Positions 32,760-46,869 of a stretch of DNA of 64,000 nt are shown here, piece by piece. How positions within the stretch are numbered: the first letter of the stretch is position 1; each line of letters opens with the position of its first letter. Made by a program: the position numbers and the translations under genes. The DNA comes from Cynocephalus volans. Its lineage: Eukaryota > Chordata > Mammalia > Dermoptera > Cynocephalidae. The notes beneath the pieces were generated by a model. It saw only the letters and a program-made list of their open reading frames with translations. It was not told where the DNA came from and did not search any database. The stretch covers positions 49,525,427 to 49,589,426 of the forward strand of contig NC_084472.1 of assembly GCF_027409185.1 (NCBI RefSeq). The letters run 5' to 3'.

Positions 32760-34693
32760 ATTTAAAATGATATTATTTAATGAAAAAGACTCATACTGTC
32801 ATATACAAGATATGTTGACATTTACTCTTATCTGTCATGTTTAATGAAAAACACCATTATTGTGCTTCAAATATCCTCAAACCTAGTCTCTCATGAGTGT
32901 CTGTCATAATTTAAAGGGTATTTTCCCCACTCAGAAAAAAAATCTGTATAATTATATACCAAAGCAAAACCTAGTTACATGCTTTACATAGTCCTGTGAA
33001 AAAATAATTCAGTTGCTCCTAATCCCTGATGCAAGTTACTTCAAAGCACCTGCACAGACCATCTATGTAAATAGTAGTACAGTATATCATTTAAATAACA
33101 TGGATGACTTTACACAGCTTGACCTAGACTTAAGGAAAAATAAAATCCATCATAGCCACAGCTAAAAATAATGTTAAGATTCACAGGAATTTGTTTCTCA
33201 GAAGGAGAAATCTCCTGGGGGTGGACCTCATAAGTATTTCATATCGAAGAAACAGCATGCTCCCAGGCTATGTATGAAGTCAGAATATTTAGAAATGATT
33301 AAGAGTGAATGCAAATGGCATTTTTGAGTACCCAATTTTAATATCCACCAGATTTGGCAGTCTGGACTCCTTGTAGCACCATGGAAAATGCATTAGAAAA
33401 TTGCGAAGGTACCAACTTTTCCATAAGGTTAATTTAGTCCACGGTAACATACAGCAATTGCAAAGAAAGAATTTTGAAAATTACTGGCTCATTAGATTTG
33501 CCTAGCAAGAAAAATTTTGTATTTATTTTAGTACATTTCATGTATTTAAAGTACCAGTTTAAAGTATGGTTATCAAACTTCTCCAGCATCTTATGCCTCA
33601 GCCTGAAAGTTTATTTCTTATCACTTTCAATGTCACATCCTTAAAGCCGAGGAGGATCAAATAAGAATAGTAATAAATATTGCCAGAGATTCTGTTCCTT
33701 CCCTATCAAATGTAGGTCTCTCACGTCAAACATAGGTGAATGACAAAATGTAAAAGGTCTACTGCATTCTCTGGAGCCTACCATCCCAGAAAAATTCCTG
33801 CCACTAGAAGATTAACACACGGGTGAGAAGGGCAAAGCCAAGGCTCGATGCCCTGTCAGATAAGACCAGGTTAGCCTTGCTACTGCAAGGCCATGCTCTA
33901 CGTTTCTCCTACTAAGCAACTCTTATATACACACACATTGGTAAAGCAAAAAGGTGTGAATGTGAATACAGTTCAGGAGCCCATTAAACACCACTAAAAA
34001 CTAATGAAGGAGACTCCACAGAGGGTTAACTTCATATGTGAAAATCAACACATTTACCTCTTTGTCAGTGGTAATTATTATTAGCATGCCCTTCTTAGGC
34101 ATGAATTAGATGATAGTGTATCTAGGTTTATGCACAGTTAAGAATCAGCTATATTTAGACTTGTATTTTAAAATTTCAGGGCAAAAGTGACTCCCAGAAG
34201 AAAATCAATTTCTTCATAAATCAAATGCAGTATATAAAAAGCTAGGAATGATGGTTAATTCAAATACAAAAACTCATATACAAAACCTCTATTTTTTCCT
34301 TCCAAACTACTTAAGTTCATACATTTGATTCTACCACACAACTCTTTTGTACTATATTACACCACTAGGGTAAAATACTAATAGAATACTATAGTTAGCA
34401 AACTGAGGCTCTGCTTCTTGACAACTGCTTTAAAACCAGCATTTAAGCAGAGCTGAGAAACACCATTCTTAAGCATGGTTTCCTTCTTCCTGTCCTTGTG
34501 TTCCACAATGATTATTAAAGCATGGCCTCTGGTCTGTAAACAACTTGGGTCCTCCACTGCCCATCTGGAGTGTCACTAAAGTTGATTCTCCTCTTAACTC
34601 TGCACTGTCAGCCCATTTGAGGACAAGCTACAAGGTTCACTATTGCATGGATTTTCACCGTAAGCATTACCATACACTGTTTCATAACCTAGA

Positions 34694-34748
<55 letters not shown>

Positions 34749-35895
34749 TTTGGCTCTAGTAGCCGCCATCTTGGCATCTTGGATAAGCTGTAGGTAAAAT
34801 GTATATTGCACTTCTTGAATGTCTGTGTTTCATTCAGTGCCTTTCAACTGATCTCAAGTCCTTCAGCTTAATGTAGTAGTGAACTTTGTCCTGGGCTTGA
34901 GGAAACTGGGCACATTTTGCACTGGATGATGGCATAACATAGCATAGAGTTTCTGTGTTGGCATCTTATGTGGTTGAAGCCCAAATTCCAAGTTCCTATC
35001 CTTTACCCCAAAAATTTTACCGAAAATTTCATAAGTACATTTTCCATTAAACACCTCTCTTTACGGCTGATACTTCTGTAATTGCTGTACTAGAATACAT
35101 CCTCCTTCATGAAATCTTTTACTGGAAAGATCTTTGCTGCCAGGAGTTATCCTTACCACAATAGTGGTAAAGCCAGTACTTGCCTGGTAACGTATGATCA
35201 TCCACATGATTCAGTCGGTGTTCACTCAGCCCTGACATAAACAGACACTTTCAAAGATGCTTTCTGTGTCCAAGATGATGCCTTTTCTAAGAAATCATTA
35301 GTCCTGGGTTTATTTTATGCCAGTAATCACAATGTCCAGACTGAAGATCAAAATATCAGGAAGAGTCTTCTTGATCAATAGTTTAGCTTCTGAAACACCA
35401 TTAACATTGTCTACTTCGCTTTTCACTTTAAATTTCTGTAATTGTTTTCTTGTTTTTCTTTAGATTTTGTGGACTTGTCAATTGTCTCAGCAGGTTTTTT
35501 GGGTCACAGTGGGTTTTTTTGGTTCTGTTGTTCTAAGTTTTCTTTTCCTTATTTTGGAGCCTCTTGTGCAGGTTCCTGAGCAGGAGCTGTGCCTGTAACT
35601 TCTGCTGGCATCTGTTGTTCATTCATAAATGCCGTATTAGGAGCTTTAGCCTTCATTCGTTGAAATGGAAATGTATAAAAAGATTGTACTTGCTGAAGTG
35701 AATACCTGCCCATGTTCTCCGTTTCTATTCCCTGAGGCCACTTGTGCGTGTGTCTTCTGCTGACAGGCAAACAGGCGACTGGTCTGCAGTACAGTGGTCT
35801 ACATGTGGCCACAAGACAGTACCAGAGACGGACCCCTTTCTTGGCAGTAGACAGCAGCTGGCCTCAAGCTTCTCCTCCAAGTTCTTCCTTTTCAT
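32760..35895 (-). pseudogene. TDG: Processed pseudogene of thymine DNA glycosylase (TDG)
   Basis: On the minus strand an intronless copy follows TDG from its N-terminus (SLQQVQSFYTFPFQRM near 35,700, then NEQQMPAEV and APAQEPAQEAPK) through the glycosylase core (VNGVSEAKLL and LPDILIFSLDIVITGI). It continues with [17 protein letters not shown] and [12 protein letters not shown] to the C-terminus, with a stop at 34,469-34,471. The codon aligned with the start is ATA (35,726-35,728), and stops and frameshifts interrupt the frame many times. A GT microsatellite (34,696-34,742) has grown inside the last part. The region 32,760-34,468 fits a long 3' UTR. Active TDG removes T from G-T mispairs and takes part in DNA demethylation; this copy cannot. 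It splits an older MIR, whose halves remain near 32,690 and 35,915. Exact ends were not fixed. Confidence 0.85.
34696..34742. repeat. (GT)n microsatellite
   Basis: About 23 uninterrupted GT units inside the TDG pseudogene. Probably highly variable in length. Confidence 0.95.
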
Positions 35896-36179
35896 TTTTG
35901 ATATCTTCCTTGCAGTTTTGTTTTGAGGATTAAATGAGAGAAAGTATGCCTGGCAGGTATGATCTCAGAAAATACTGGCTGCCAAGGTGGTAACACATTT
36001 ATGTGGGGGAGGCACTAGGAATGACACAAAGCTGCTCTGTCCTTGTGCTGCCCCATTCTGTGCCCCACACTACAGCAAGAATGATCCGTTACAAACATGT
36101 CATGATGTTGATCTCTTCTAAAAATTTCCAGAGTAAAATGTGAAGTTCCTTTTGTAACCTAACAAGTTGCGTGGTATGC

Positions 36180-36590
36180 CAACACCTCAGTCCCCTTGCC
36201 CCCAAAACCAGACATTTCCTGCCACTCTATTTGCTCTTTGATTCAGCCACATTGGTCTTGCTGTTCTCAAACAACTACAAACATACTAAAACTCCAGACC
36301 TTTGCACTGTTTCGTCCATCTGGATAGTCTTTCCTCAAATACTCCATCATTCACGCCCTCACTTCCTTCAGATATCTGCACAAATGTCATTTTACCAGAA
36401 GCCTACCCTGACCACCACCGCTCCCCATGCTGTTACTTTTTGCCCCTTCACTCTTTTATTTTTCTTCACTTAATATTGAGAGTAGGGACTTTGCTTCATT
36501 CACTGCCGTATCCCCAACAATTAGAATAGTGCTTAGCAGTAATGTAAAATGCTCCACAAATATTTGTTCTCTGAATGAATGAGGCTGGAA
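36180..36590 (-). repeat. LINE-2 3' fragment
   Basis: 'gcctaccctgaccaccaccg', 'agaatagtgcttagcagtaa' and 'atatttgttctctgaatgaa' follow the antisense L2 3' end pattern. The two overlapping short frames here are repeat-derived. Confidence 0.6.
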
Positions 36591-37529
36591 AAGTGGCTTG
36601 GGGGCTCGCCTGCAGCACTTGGTATATTCAGCTAAGAATTTTGGATTTTATCCTATAGGCAAAGAACGGGGACCAGCTTTTGTGATAAAGCCTAAAATGA
36701 GTATTATTTTTTTGTTAGTTTTGTATTGATTTGTGCTAGCAGTAAGTTGAACTGTTTTTCAGATACTAAAACCAACATTTTTCTTCATTACAGTGGCCAG
36801 TCCTTAAAATATGATACAATGGTAATAATGCACTATGTTAATAATTTTTTTATATAGTAATAAATGGTAGAATGCAGTCCTATTGTTTTTGTTCAGAGAT
36901 AGCCTACTCTTAGTGAGGTTCCTATGATGTTTTAATATAAAGTAAGTTCTGAAAATATAGGCTTGAGTGTTTTTATAACAACGTTAAGATTTGTTTTAGG
37001 TTGCAGTAGGTAATATTTAACTTATTGATCCATTTATTGTTTTTTTAGACAATAGTAAAAGAAGACAACAGAAATGAGCACAAGGAAGTCTCTCTTGGAA
37101 GAGGGTCCAGAAGCACCAATGACAGCAAGGAATATCGTTCATGACTCGGCTCTGAGCCAGTGATGGAAGGGACATGATGGTACCCCTGACAAACTAACAG
37201 TTTAGCACCCCTTTAAATCACTTGAGCATTCAACAGGTTTTTTAGAGAGAGCTGGGGGAAACATAAACAATTTTATTCAGAAACAGATTTACTTATTCCA
37301 AGTGGAGGCACAATCAATATTCTATTAAAAATGAGCAAAGAAATGTCAATCATAAAGCAATTAAAAAAAAACTGTCAAAAGAAAAAATGAGCAAAATGTA
37401 GCAAATATTTCCCAAGTTTCTGTAGTTCTTGTTCTTTGTATGTCTGTGTGTGTGCATGCATGTGTATAGTTTTATGAGTCAGATTTCTTAGAAGCATTTG
37501 AAAATTAAATGTCATGTTTGTTCTTTCTT

Positions 37530-37700
37530 AGCTGGGGTACCTTGGGCATGTTGAAGCTCTGAGCTTCAGTTTCTAAAGTGGAGCTAGTGATACCTATCTC
37601 ACACAGTTGTGAAGATTAATTGAGTCAATGCCTGTAAAGTACTTGGCTAGCACAGTTCCTGGCACATAGTAAATGCTCTGTGTTAGCTATTACTGGGAAA
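37530..37700 (+). repeat. MIR SINE
   Basis: 'gttgtgaagattaattgagt', then 'cagttcctggcacatagtaa', is the standard MIR 3' half in sense orientation. Confidence 0.75.
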
Positions 37701-40349
37701 CAGAATTATGCCAGTACCTGGTGGCAGAATTTCAGATGATTAGGACTGCTTGTTGCCAGTCAGCGGTGTGTGTCTTTATAGATACTTTGTAGAAACAGAC
37801 ATAGGTCTGTTAGTAGGTGCTGTTATACTCCCCCCGCCCCCCACCGGAGGGCACCTTTCTCCATACTATAAACCAGATGAATTCTTTAGATTTAAGGTAT
37901 TATGACTCAGCCCTCAATTTTCTTTTCCTTCTCTTTAGCATGCCTCAGCCTCAGGATTATTGTTAGACCACTAGTGAAATTACCTTGTGCCAGGTCTCTC
38001 TCTAGTTATCCTCTCCATGCTCACATAATGGGAGGGTATTTGGGCCTTAGCATGTGCTTTAGCCAGTGTAAAGGGGTGGCGCTCTCGTATGTAGAAAGGA
38101 TAATAATTGGCTTTGGGTCTCCAGTAAAACATAGGTTTGACCTAGTGAGATGGGAGTGGAGGTCAAAGGGAAGTACCCTTGTTACCTCTTACCCCTGAGG
38201 GCCCCTTCCCAAACACAATTAAAGCAAGCTTAGCTACTTGACTAAACCAGTTGCGTAGCCTCCCCACCATCTCTCTTATTTTAAATCAGGGAGAAAAGAG
38301 AAGATGTGGGATAGGGAAAGAGAAAGGCAGAAAGGGGGAAAAAGTGAAATATAAACTTTGATAGCATCACTATTTTGTACTGACAGATCCTGAACTGTAA
38401 AACTGGGAGCTGGAGTCCCTGCAGCCCAATTCTAGGTTCTGGAAAGCAGCATTCTCTATGACCCATGATCTCAGTTTCAAATGAAAAAGTGCAAACTCAG
38501 CATCAACTGTGTACTAGGGACTTCCCTGGCTATAGGAAGGCCCTCACTTGTTAAGAATGAGCCAAATCCTTTTACAGGTCTCCATATCTGGGATACAAAC
38601 ATAAACTAGAGATCTGATTCAATAATATGAGCACACATTCTGACTGAGTACAAAGGGGGCGAGGTAGGAATGTTTTTGATGTTGACAGAATTGAAATAAA
38701 GGTGAAAATTAAGATACGACTAAGGGGTTTTCTGAAAGCTACTAACAAAGTGGTCAACCACTAATTCTGCTGGAACTAGATTATTAACAATCTAGTATAG
38801 AAATAACCACCCCTTTAATAAAGTACAGTTCACCCTGTGTGGAAGAGAAGCCAATAAATGGTAATTAATCCTGATCACACACCTTTCTAAGTGATCATAG
38901 GTTCTGAATATGGGAGTGAAGAGAAGTGAGATCTGTACTCTAGAGGAGGGGGGGCAAACCACAGCCCACAGGCTGAATCTAGACTGCCTCCAGTTTTTGC
39001 ACAGCCTGCCAGCTAAGACTGTTGTTTACATTCTAAGTTGTTGAATAAAAGTTAAAAGATGAATCATACACAAAAAGTTATATGAAATTCAAATTTTAGT
39101 GTCCATAAACAGAGTTTTGTTGGAACATAATTGCAGTTATTCATTTATGTATTTTCTATGGCTGTTTTTGCACTATATTGACATATTGAGTAGTTGCAAT
39201 AGAGACTGGATACGGGGCTTTCATCACTTTGCACTGCTGCTGGACACACTACAAATTACAGTGATGTAGTTATAGCAACAGTGTTTTGAGTGCTGTGCAT
39301 ATCACTGTACCATGACATCTTATTTTTACTGTCAATGAATACCCATTATTTCAAAATGAGAAGAGAAAAAGTAAAATTCAAATATTTTCAGGCAAAGTGG
39401 AGTGTATTTTGTTATTGAATTACATAGCAAAGCATTGTGTGAGTTATGCAATGACCACTATACCTCTGCTAAAAGAGTACAGTATACACTAACATTACTA
39501 GGTTAGAGATTTATCACATTTTCAAATAACAGGAAAGCAGTAGTTGGACAAATTAGAAAATTTCCCAGTAGAATTTCTTTGCAAAAGTAAAAAATCAAAA
39601 TGAGGCTGAAAACACAGTAAATTGTGAGTGTCTCATTTGTTAGCCAACTAAAGAAATCTGTTTATTGATGGTGGGTTTCTTAAATTGTGTTTGATTGCAG
39701 CAACTGAAGGAATGTGTCCAGAGAAAATAAATTTGTTTAAGACTGTTAGCTTTTGGGGCAGAATAGTTGCTCAAAGAGTTGAAGACATTGAGAAGGACAT
39801 CAATAGTCAATTTAAAAGCAGGGTAATTATTTATATGCAAATTTTATACTGTGGTAGTGTCATTTTGATGACAGCTAACATTTGGATCACCAGTAATCTC
39901 AAACACTTAAAACTCCACTTGTACACAAACTTGCAGTGGCTGTGTTTTCTGAGATCAAACTAAAGTTTTAGCAGCACTTTTTGCTAAACCTTGATTCAAG
40001 AGCAAAGAGTGCATCAATACTTAAAAATCCATTTAATTCTGCAGTTGAGAAGATTTCACATTCAATTGGAGGTGATTAATGACATGCTTAAAGGCAAATA
40101 TCAAGAGAAGAATTTAATAGGATTATATAAATGCTTTTCAAATGAATAAGTTCAACTAAAATGATGTGCTTGTGGTTTGATATCAGTATTTGGTAGTACC
40201 TATCTGTGTGAAAGGACATTTTCAAAGATGAAATGTGTAACTGAACAGAATTAACAGATGAATATTTGCAATTGATTTTAATGATGAGAAGCACAAAGTG
40301 AACTCCAAATTAAGCAAAATCTTATTCCCCAAAGAAGAGTTCATTTTTT

Positions 40350-40999
40350 TTTTTTTTTGTGACCGGTAAGGGGATCGCAACCCTGGGCGTGGTGCCGTCT
40401 GCACCAGGCTCAGCCAGTGAGCGCCCCGGCCATTCCTTTTTTTTTTTTTTTTTTTTTTTACAAACAGGAATTTCAGGCAAATTTATTAAATGATATGCTT
40501 TGGGGTAAGTGGGCAGGAAACAAAGTGTAGCTTCTTCTTTTTGATTGGTGCTTAAAGTTTTTGCCATGATTAGAGCTTTAACAGTTTTGGTTAAGTTCTT
40601 GTCCCTTATTATAATACAGCTATGCTAGGAAAGAAGAAATATGATATAAAGGGAAGAGCACTTGGGTGGGCAATGATGTCCCCTGAGTGGTTATTCCAGC
40701 TCTGCCACCATATGGCTTTGAGATCTTGAGGAGGTCACTGTACATCTCTGTGAACTGTGGTTTACTTGTTTCTTTTTTTTTTTTTTTAAATTTTATTTTG
40801 TCGATATACATTGTAGCTGATTAATGCTCCCCATCACCAAAACCTCCCTCCCTTCTCCCTCCCCCCCTCCCCCCCAACAATGTCCTTTCTGTTTGTTTGT
40901 TGTATCAACTTCAAATAATTGTGGTTGTTATATCTTCTGCAGGAGCGCCGCTGCGCTCCCAAGCGCCGCACTCTCCCGAGTGCACCATGAGGTCGGCCC
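40350..40999 (-). mobile_element. Composite retroposon: tRNA-like head, L1-like 3' part, foreign segment, nested SINE
   Basis: Flanked by the 17-bp duplication 'agaagagttcatttttt' (40,333-40,349 and 41,000-41,016). Read on the minus strand: a GC-rich tRNA-derived head (about 40,999-40,940) and an L1-like 3' segment with a G-rich run and A-tail (about 40,940-40,773). Next comes a unique segment ending in its own AATAAA and A-tail (about 40,772-40,437), then a tRNA-type SINE (about 40,436-40,361) with a final A-tail. The middle segment looks like a transduced piece of another transcript. The last SINE either inserted into the earlier A-tail or was joined by template switching. Confidence 0.65.
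40361..40436 (-). repeat. tRNA-derived SINE in the composite retroposon
   Basis: On the minus strand the body starts 'ggccggggcgctcactggct' and ends 'gcgatccccttaccggtcac', followed by about 15 A. It has tRNA A-box-like and B-box-like spacing. It resembles, from memory, colugo-type tRNA SINEs. Confidence 0.6.
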
Positions 41000-41217
41000 A
41001 GAAGAGTTCATTTTTTCTCATTAACGGACCTGTATTATGAAAAAAATATTATATTCAATTATTATTATTATTATATTTTAAACTTTACCTGTAAAAATTT
41101 TCTTTGGAAATTTATTTTCTGTCTTGATAGGTAAGTATTTTCTTCTTGGACAGCAAAGCCTGAAATATTTACTATCTGGCCCTTTACTGGAAAAGTTTGC
41201 CAACCCCTGCTCTAGAG

Positions 41218-42080
41218 GAATGTTCTTAGAATGTAGGATAGAGGAGTAACCTTATAAGTACATGGCAGAAATAGACCTAAGGCCTGAATTTTTCTGCATA
41301 TTTTAAATTATTATTGATCGATCCTTTGTCCCAGAGATCCTCTGAACATGGAAAGCAACTCCAACAACTGTACAGTTGTTAAATGTGTTAAATTTTATAA
41401 CAACTTTTCTAAGCATTTAGATAGTCATTAAAAATTGATTAATTAAATTCCCTGAAGTAATTTAGATTGTGAGTTCAGACTAGTATATTTGATTCTTTTA
41501 ACCACTTTAAATAAAAGATAAAATATACACAAATACAGTAATTTCAAAAATATTTCTAGAGTTACGCTTAAACCTAAAACATCAACACCATGACTTTAAT
41601 TCATATTTCTGTATTAGATCTTATATTTTCCAAGTGTTGTTCTTACACTTATTTTGATAGCTTCCCAGGGTTTTATATTTTGATTCTTTCTCAGGGATTT
41701 TGTAATCTCATGTGATGTTGCAGGAACTGATTCTCAACAGTTAATTATTGGTTAAGATACTGGACCTGCTTGTAGGAGCACTAGATGGAGTTTCTTTTTT
41801 CACAGTGAAGTTTTACATATTACATCATGAGACTTTTAAGTACTTGTCTTTCATACAGAATGGTGTTTATCCAAGAAATAATTTAATCTTTAAATTTTTT
41901 ATGGCTAGCAGTACCTGAACGATTTCCAATTATTACATTTTAGTGACCTGGTATGTTGGCATTGTTAGAACATACGTATTCCTTAAAGAATTTTACTATA
42001 ATTAGTAGTATCATCTAGAAATTTTCTTCTCCTGGGAGATGAAGGTGGACTCTATAATTATCCTTTTTCTTTAAAAAATT
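41218..42080. other. Intergenic, no feature seen
   Basis: AT-rich sequence between the hAT element and the tRNA-derived SINE. I see no gene, RNA or clear repeat. Confidence 0.5.
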
Positions 42081-42085
42081 AGCTT

Positions 42086-42180
42086 GGCTAGCTGGTTAGC
42101 TCGGTTAGTTAGAGCGCTGAGTTGATAGGTCAAGGGTTTGGATCCCTGTACTGGCCAGCCACCAAAAAAAGATATAAATA
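42086..42180 (+). repeat. tRNA-Ile-derived SINE (CYN-like)
   Basis: 'ggttagctcggttagttaga' (A box region) and 'ggtcaagggtttggatccct' (B box region) track tRNA-Ile, ending 'gtactggccagccacc' and an A-rich tail. It carries a body deletion in the anticodon arm, so it is not a tRNA gene. Colugos are known for tRNA-Ile-derived CYN SINEs, which is one basis for the host guess. Confidence 0.75.
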
Positions 42181-43299
42181 AATAGCTAAGTGATCATTTT
42201 GGAACACACAGTCCAACCTTCTTTTACTTGGTAATTGTGTGCGACCACAGGTGCTGATAAACAGTTGAGCTCTTCCCAGTTATTATGTGTGACAACTGGT
42301 GATCCTCACTCATTCGTGTTTTGGGTACAGTACCTGCTTTTCCCAGGATTACTCAGTTTACTCATTATTCCCTTCCCTATGTTTATTGTGCCTACACAGA
42401 AATAAGTATACATCTATAATTTCTAAAGAGATGTATCATTAATAGAGGAAACAAACCCCTCTATATTAATACTCTTCTACTTATTAAGATATAGCATTTA
42501 TTGTATTGACTATTTTATATTACAAAGGTAGTTAACTTTATCAATATCCTATATTACCTTTCTTATCCTTAGAGTATCACTTCAGGCCTCCCATAGGTGC
42601 AGTGTATTCCAAATATAACTATTATTTGAAGCTCAAATTGTCACAATCTGGTTTGTGGGAGCGCTTAAAGCCTCCTTTGTGTTGACATTATTGAAAGCAT
42701 CATTGCTCTTTGACAACAACAGGGTGTTTTAGACACTCCTTATTTTTTTCTGCCCTAACACATAGACACAACCTCCTTCCAAGGAATTGGTAGTTGTGGT
42801 TCCTCATAGTAAAGAATAGCACTTATTCTCTATTTAGTAACTAATTAGAATTAATTAGAATTAATATAATTCTAATAGAATCAGAGACCAAAGTCTGGTC
42901 ACTAGAGAAGCACACAAAAGTGGATGAAGGGCAAAAGTACAGCTACTGCAACTGTTATTGGACTGTTTTCATTAGTGGCAGAGCTGGACCATGTCTACAA
43001 GAATTCACACTGGTATTTCTTATTTAGCGTATCATATTGCTATACTGTACCTGTTTTAAAAACTTTAAACAGTACTGCATATGGTTTCATCGACTATTTA
43101 AATTTTCTCCTATGTTTATAGCACTCTAGAAGCGTAAGATAAGGGGAAACTGATGAAGACTGGATACATTGGTCACTAGTTGATAGTGGTTTAGTGGAAG
43201 AGATGTGGTTGTACTGAATTGTAAAGATCACATAAAAGTCAATTATTTATTCATTGAAGCCTAGTAAGTTCCAGGTCTTATGGTAAGCTTTAATAATAG

Positions 43300-43592
43300 T
43301 CTCTCTCAGCCAATCACAGCAGCCATACTTCAACAACTTACAGGCAGCCAACTGTTTAAACTGTGTTCAAATGAGACAAATGCCAAGCTGTAACCAATCT
43401 GGCTGTTTCTTTACCTCACTTCTTTTCTTTTCTGTCTGTAAATCTTAACTGACCACGTGGCATCGGCAGAGTCCCTTTGAATCTGTTCTGATTCTAGGGG
43501 CTGCCCTCTTCTGAAACATTTTTTGTTTTTGTTTTTCTTTTGCCCAATTAAACTCTGTTAAATTAATGATGATGATGATGATGATGATGATG
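43300..43592 (+). repeat. LTR-like segment ending in (GAT)n
   Basis: 'cagccaatcacagcagccat', 'aaccaatctggctgtttc' and 'caattaaactctgttaaatt' follow the layout of a class I retroviral LTR (CCAAT boxes, then a polyadenylation region). A GAT repeat of about eight units (43,567-43,592) sits at its end. Family not named. Confidence 0.4.
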
Positions 43593-44189
43593 TCTCTGGT
43601 CTATGCAATCTATAATCTGGCTGTAGAGGCATTTGTGTAACAAATAATTTTACAAATTATTAACTGAAATGAGCATTTGAAATGAAACATGCAGGGTGTT
43701 CTGAGAATGTGTTATAGAAGCATTTAACCTAGTCTGAAGGTATCAGAGAGTTCTGATAGATGGGAGCAGGGCAATGGCATTTGACAGGTGGGTGGTAAAG
43801 AACAATGAACAATATTCAGAAGGAACTTGCTATATTTGGAGGCATTCAGGGACCCACACAGACAGGAGATGAAATTGTAGCCATTGAAGCTTGTTTTTTA
43901 AGACATAATTTATTTATTTTTCCAAAGCTTTGTGAATTTACCAAAAAAGAAAAAAAAAATTCAATGTTTACAGACTGCATTCATACGAATGCAAAAGAAG
44001 TAAGAATCTGTGACACCGTGGTGACTGGTAGTCATGATGTTGATGTTTGTCAGCAAGTATGCACGAGAATTACATTCTTTGCCTAAGGGCACACGGTTTG
44101 TCACTAAATCAAGCTGAGACTAGCATAGAAGTCTCTTTTCTATAAATTTCACTAATCTCTGGACAAGGCCTATATGATCACCTTGTTAA

Positions 44190-44465
44190 ACTATCTCCTT
44201 CTTGCATCACACTCTCCTGCCTCCCTTTCTGCTTTTTATTGGTTTTGTTTTTTCATACCACTTATTACTTTCTAACACAGTATGTAAGTTACTGCTTATT
44301 ATTTATTCATCTATTTATTCTAACTCTTCTACTAGAATGTAAGCAACACGTGGGCAGGGAATTCTTGTCTATTTTGTCTACCAATAAAACCCAAGCACCT
44401 GGAATAGTGCCTGGCACAATTGTAGTGGGCATTCAATCAGTATTTGTTGAGTGAATGAATATGAG
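44190..44465 (-). repeat. L2-like 3' fragment
   Basis: 'ctagaatgtaagcaacacgt', 'ggaatagtgcctggcacaat' and 'tatttgttgagtgaatgaat' are typical of antisense LINE-2 3' ends. Confidence 0.6.
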
Positions 44466-45081
44466 TTGTAACAGAAGTTTTCTGGAGATGGACTCAGCTG
44501 AATTTGTTGTCCATGTTGGTCACTCAGTGGCCTTCCTGAAGTTTTCCTTCTCTTTCAATATGCTATTAAATTGGCATTATAAATTACATATAAAGCACTT
44601 ATTTGGGAGGAAAAATAGCTGGAATGTTGAATGTTATGTCCAGTGGAATCTGAAAAAAATGAGAGTATTGGAAAGCTAGCAGTTTGACTTTTTTTCTCAA
44701 AATAATTACAGTATATCACCAACTCAAATGGTACATGTAGACGATCTTAAGGGTCATTTAATCTAGCCTTAATTTTATACACATGAGGAAACAGACTTCA
44801 GATTAAGGAACTAGTCCAAGATTGTACTGCTATGTGGAGTGAATAGAATATTTTTTGTTTTCTTAACAAGTTCAGGGCTCCTTCCCAGCATTCTCTGATA
44901 CTTATATTAGAAGCCCATTCCCACCTAATCCTGTAGGGTGAGGATTTTTCCTAAGAACAAGGGTGTTTATAGAGTGGGTATTGGAGAGATGTAGGAGCAG
45001 TGGAAATATGTATTGAAACTTTTTCCACAAAGATCTGGAATTTAAATGTATGGCATTAGTTTTTAGATGATAAAATATTTA

Positions 45082-46855
<1,774 letters not shown>

Positions 46856-46869
46856 TGATAAAATATTTA

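Larger units (their letters stand above)
35896..38937. other. Intergenic sequence with MIR and L2 pieces
   Basis: It contains the right half of the MIR split by the TDG copy (about 35,900-35,970), an L2 piece (36,180-36,590) and a MIR (37,530-37,700). An exon-like open stretch at 37,050-37,144 after 'gtttttttag' was considered and not called. Otherwise nothing is seen. Confidence 0.5.
38946..41209. mobile_element. hAT (Charlie-type) DNA transposon with 8-bp target duplication and transposase relic
   Basis: The 8-bp duplication ctctagag lies at 38,938-38,945 and 41,210-41,217, as expected for hAT elements. Terminal inverted repeats are 'ggggggcaaacc' on the left and 'aaaagtttgccaacccctg' (reverse strand 'ggttggcaaact') on the right. 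The inside holds a decayed transposase-like frame (about 39,340-40,330) with the hAT C-terminal pattern 'TFSKM...LTDEyLQ' broken by stops. A 650-bp retroposon (40,350-40,999) is inserted in it. Non-autonomous and ancient. Confidence 0.75.
42181..45067. other. Intergenic with an LTR-like piece and an L2 piece
   Basis: An LTR-like segment (43,300-43,592) ends in a (GAT)n repeat, and an L2/MIR-like 3' end lies at 44,190-44,465. The rest shows no supported feature. A 93-codon frame at 43,805-44,086 has no recognisable motif and is not called. Confidence 0.45.

Noticed and set aside
37050..37144. Exon-like open stretch after 'gtttttttag', ending in TGA
   Set aside because: No matching donor gene, no recognisable protein, and the phase does not fit the neighbouring C18orf54 exon 17771-17841. 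Too short to support.
39685..39963. 92-codon frame inside the hAT element
   Set aside because: It falls in decayed transposase sequence with stops on either side and is not a separate gene.
42086..42180. Possible functional tRNA-Ile gene
   Set aside because: The anticodon arm is partly deleted and an A-rich tail follows, so it is a SINE.
43805..44086. 93-codon plus-strand frame
   Set aside because: No motif, no splice or promoter context, AT-rich surroundings; not supported as a gene.
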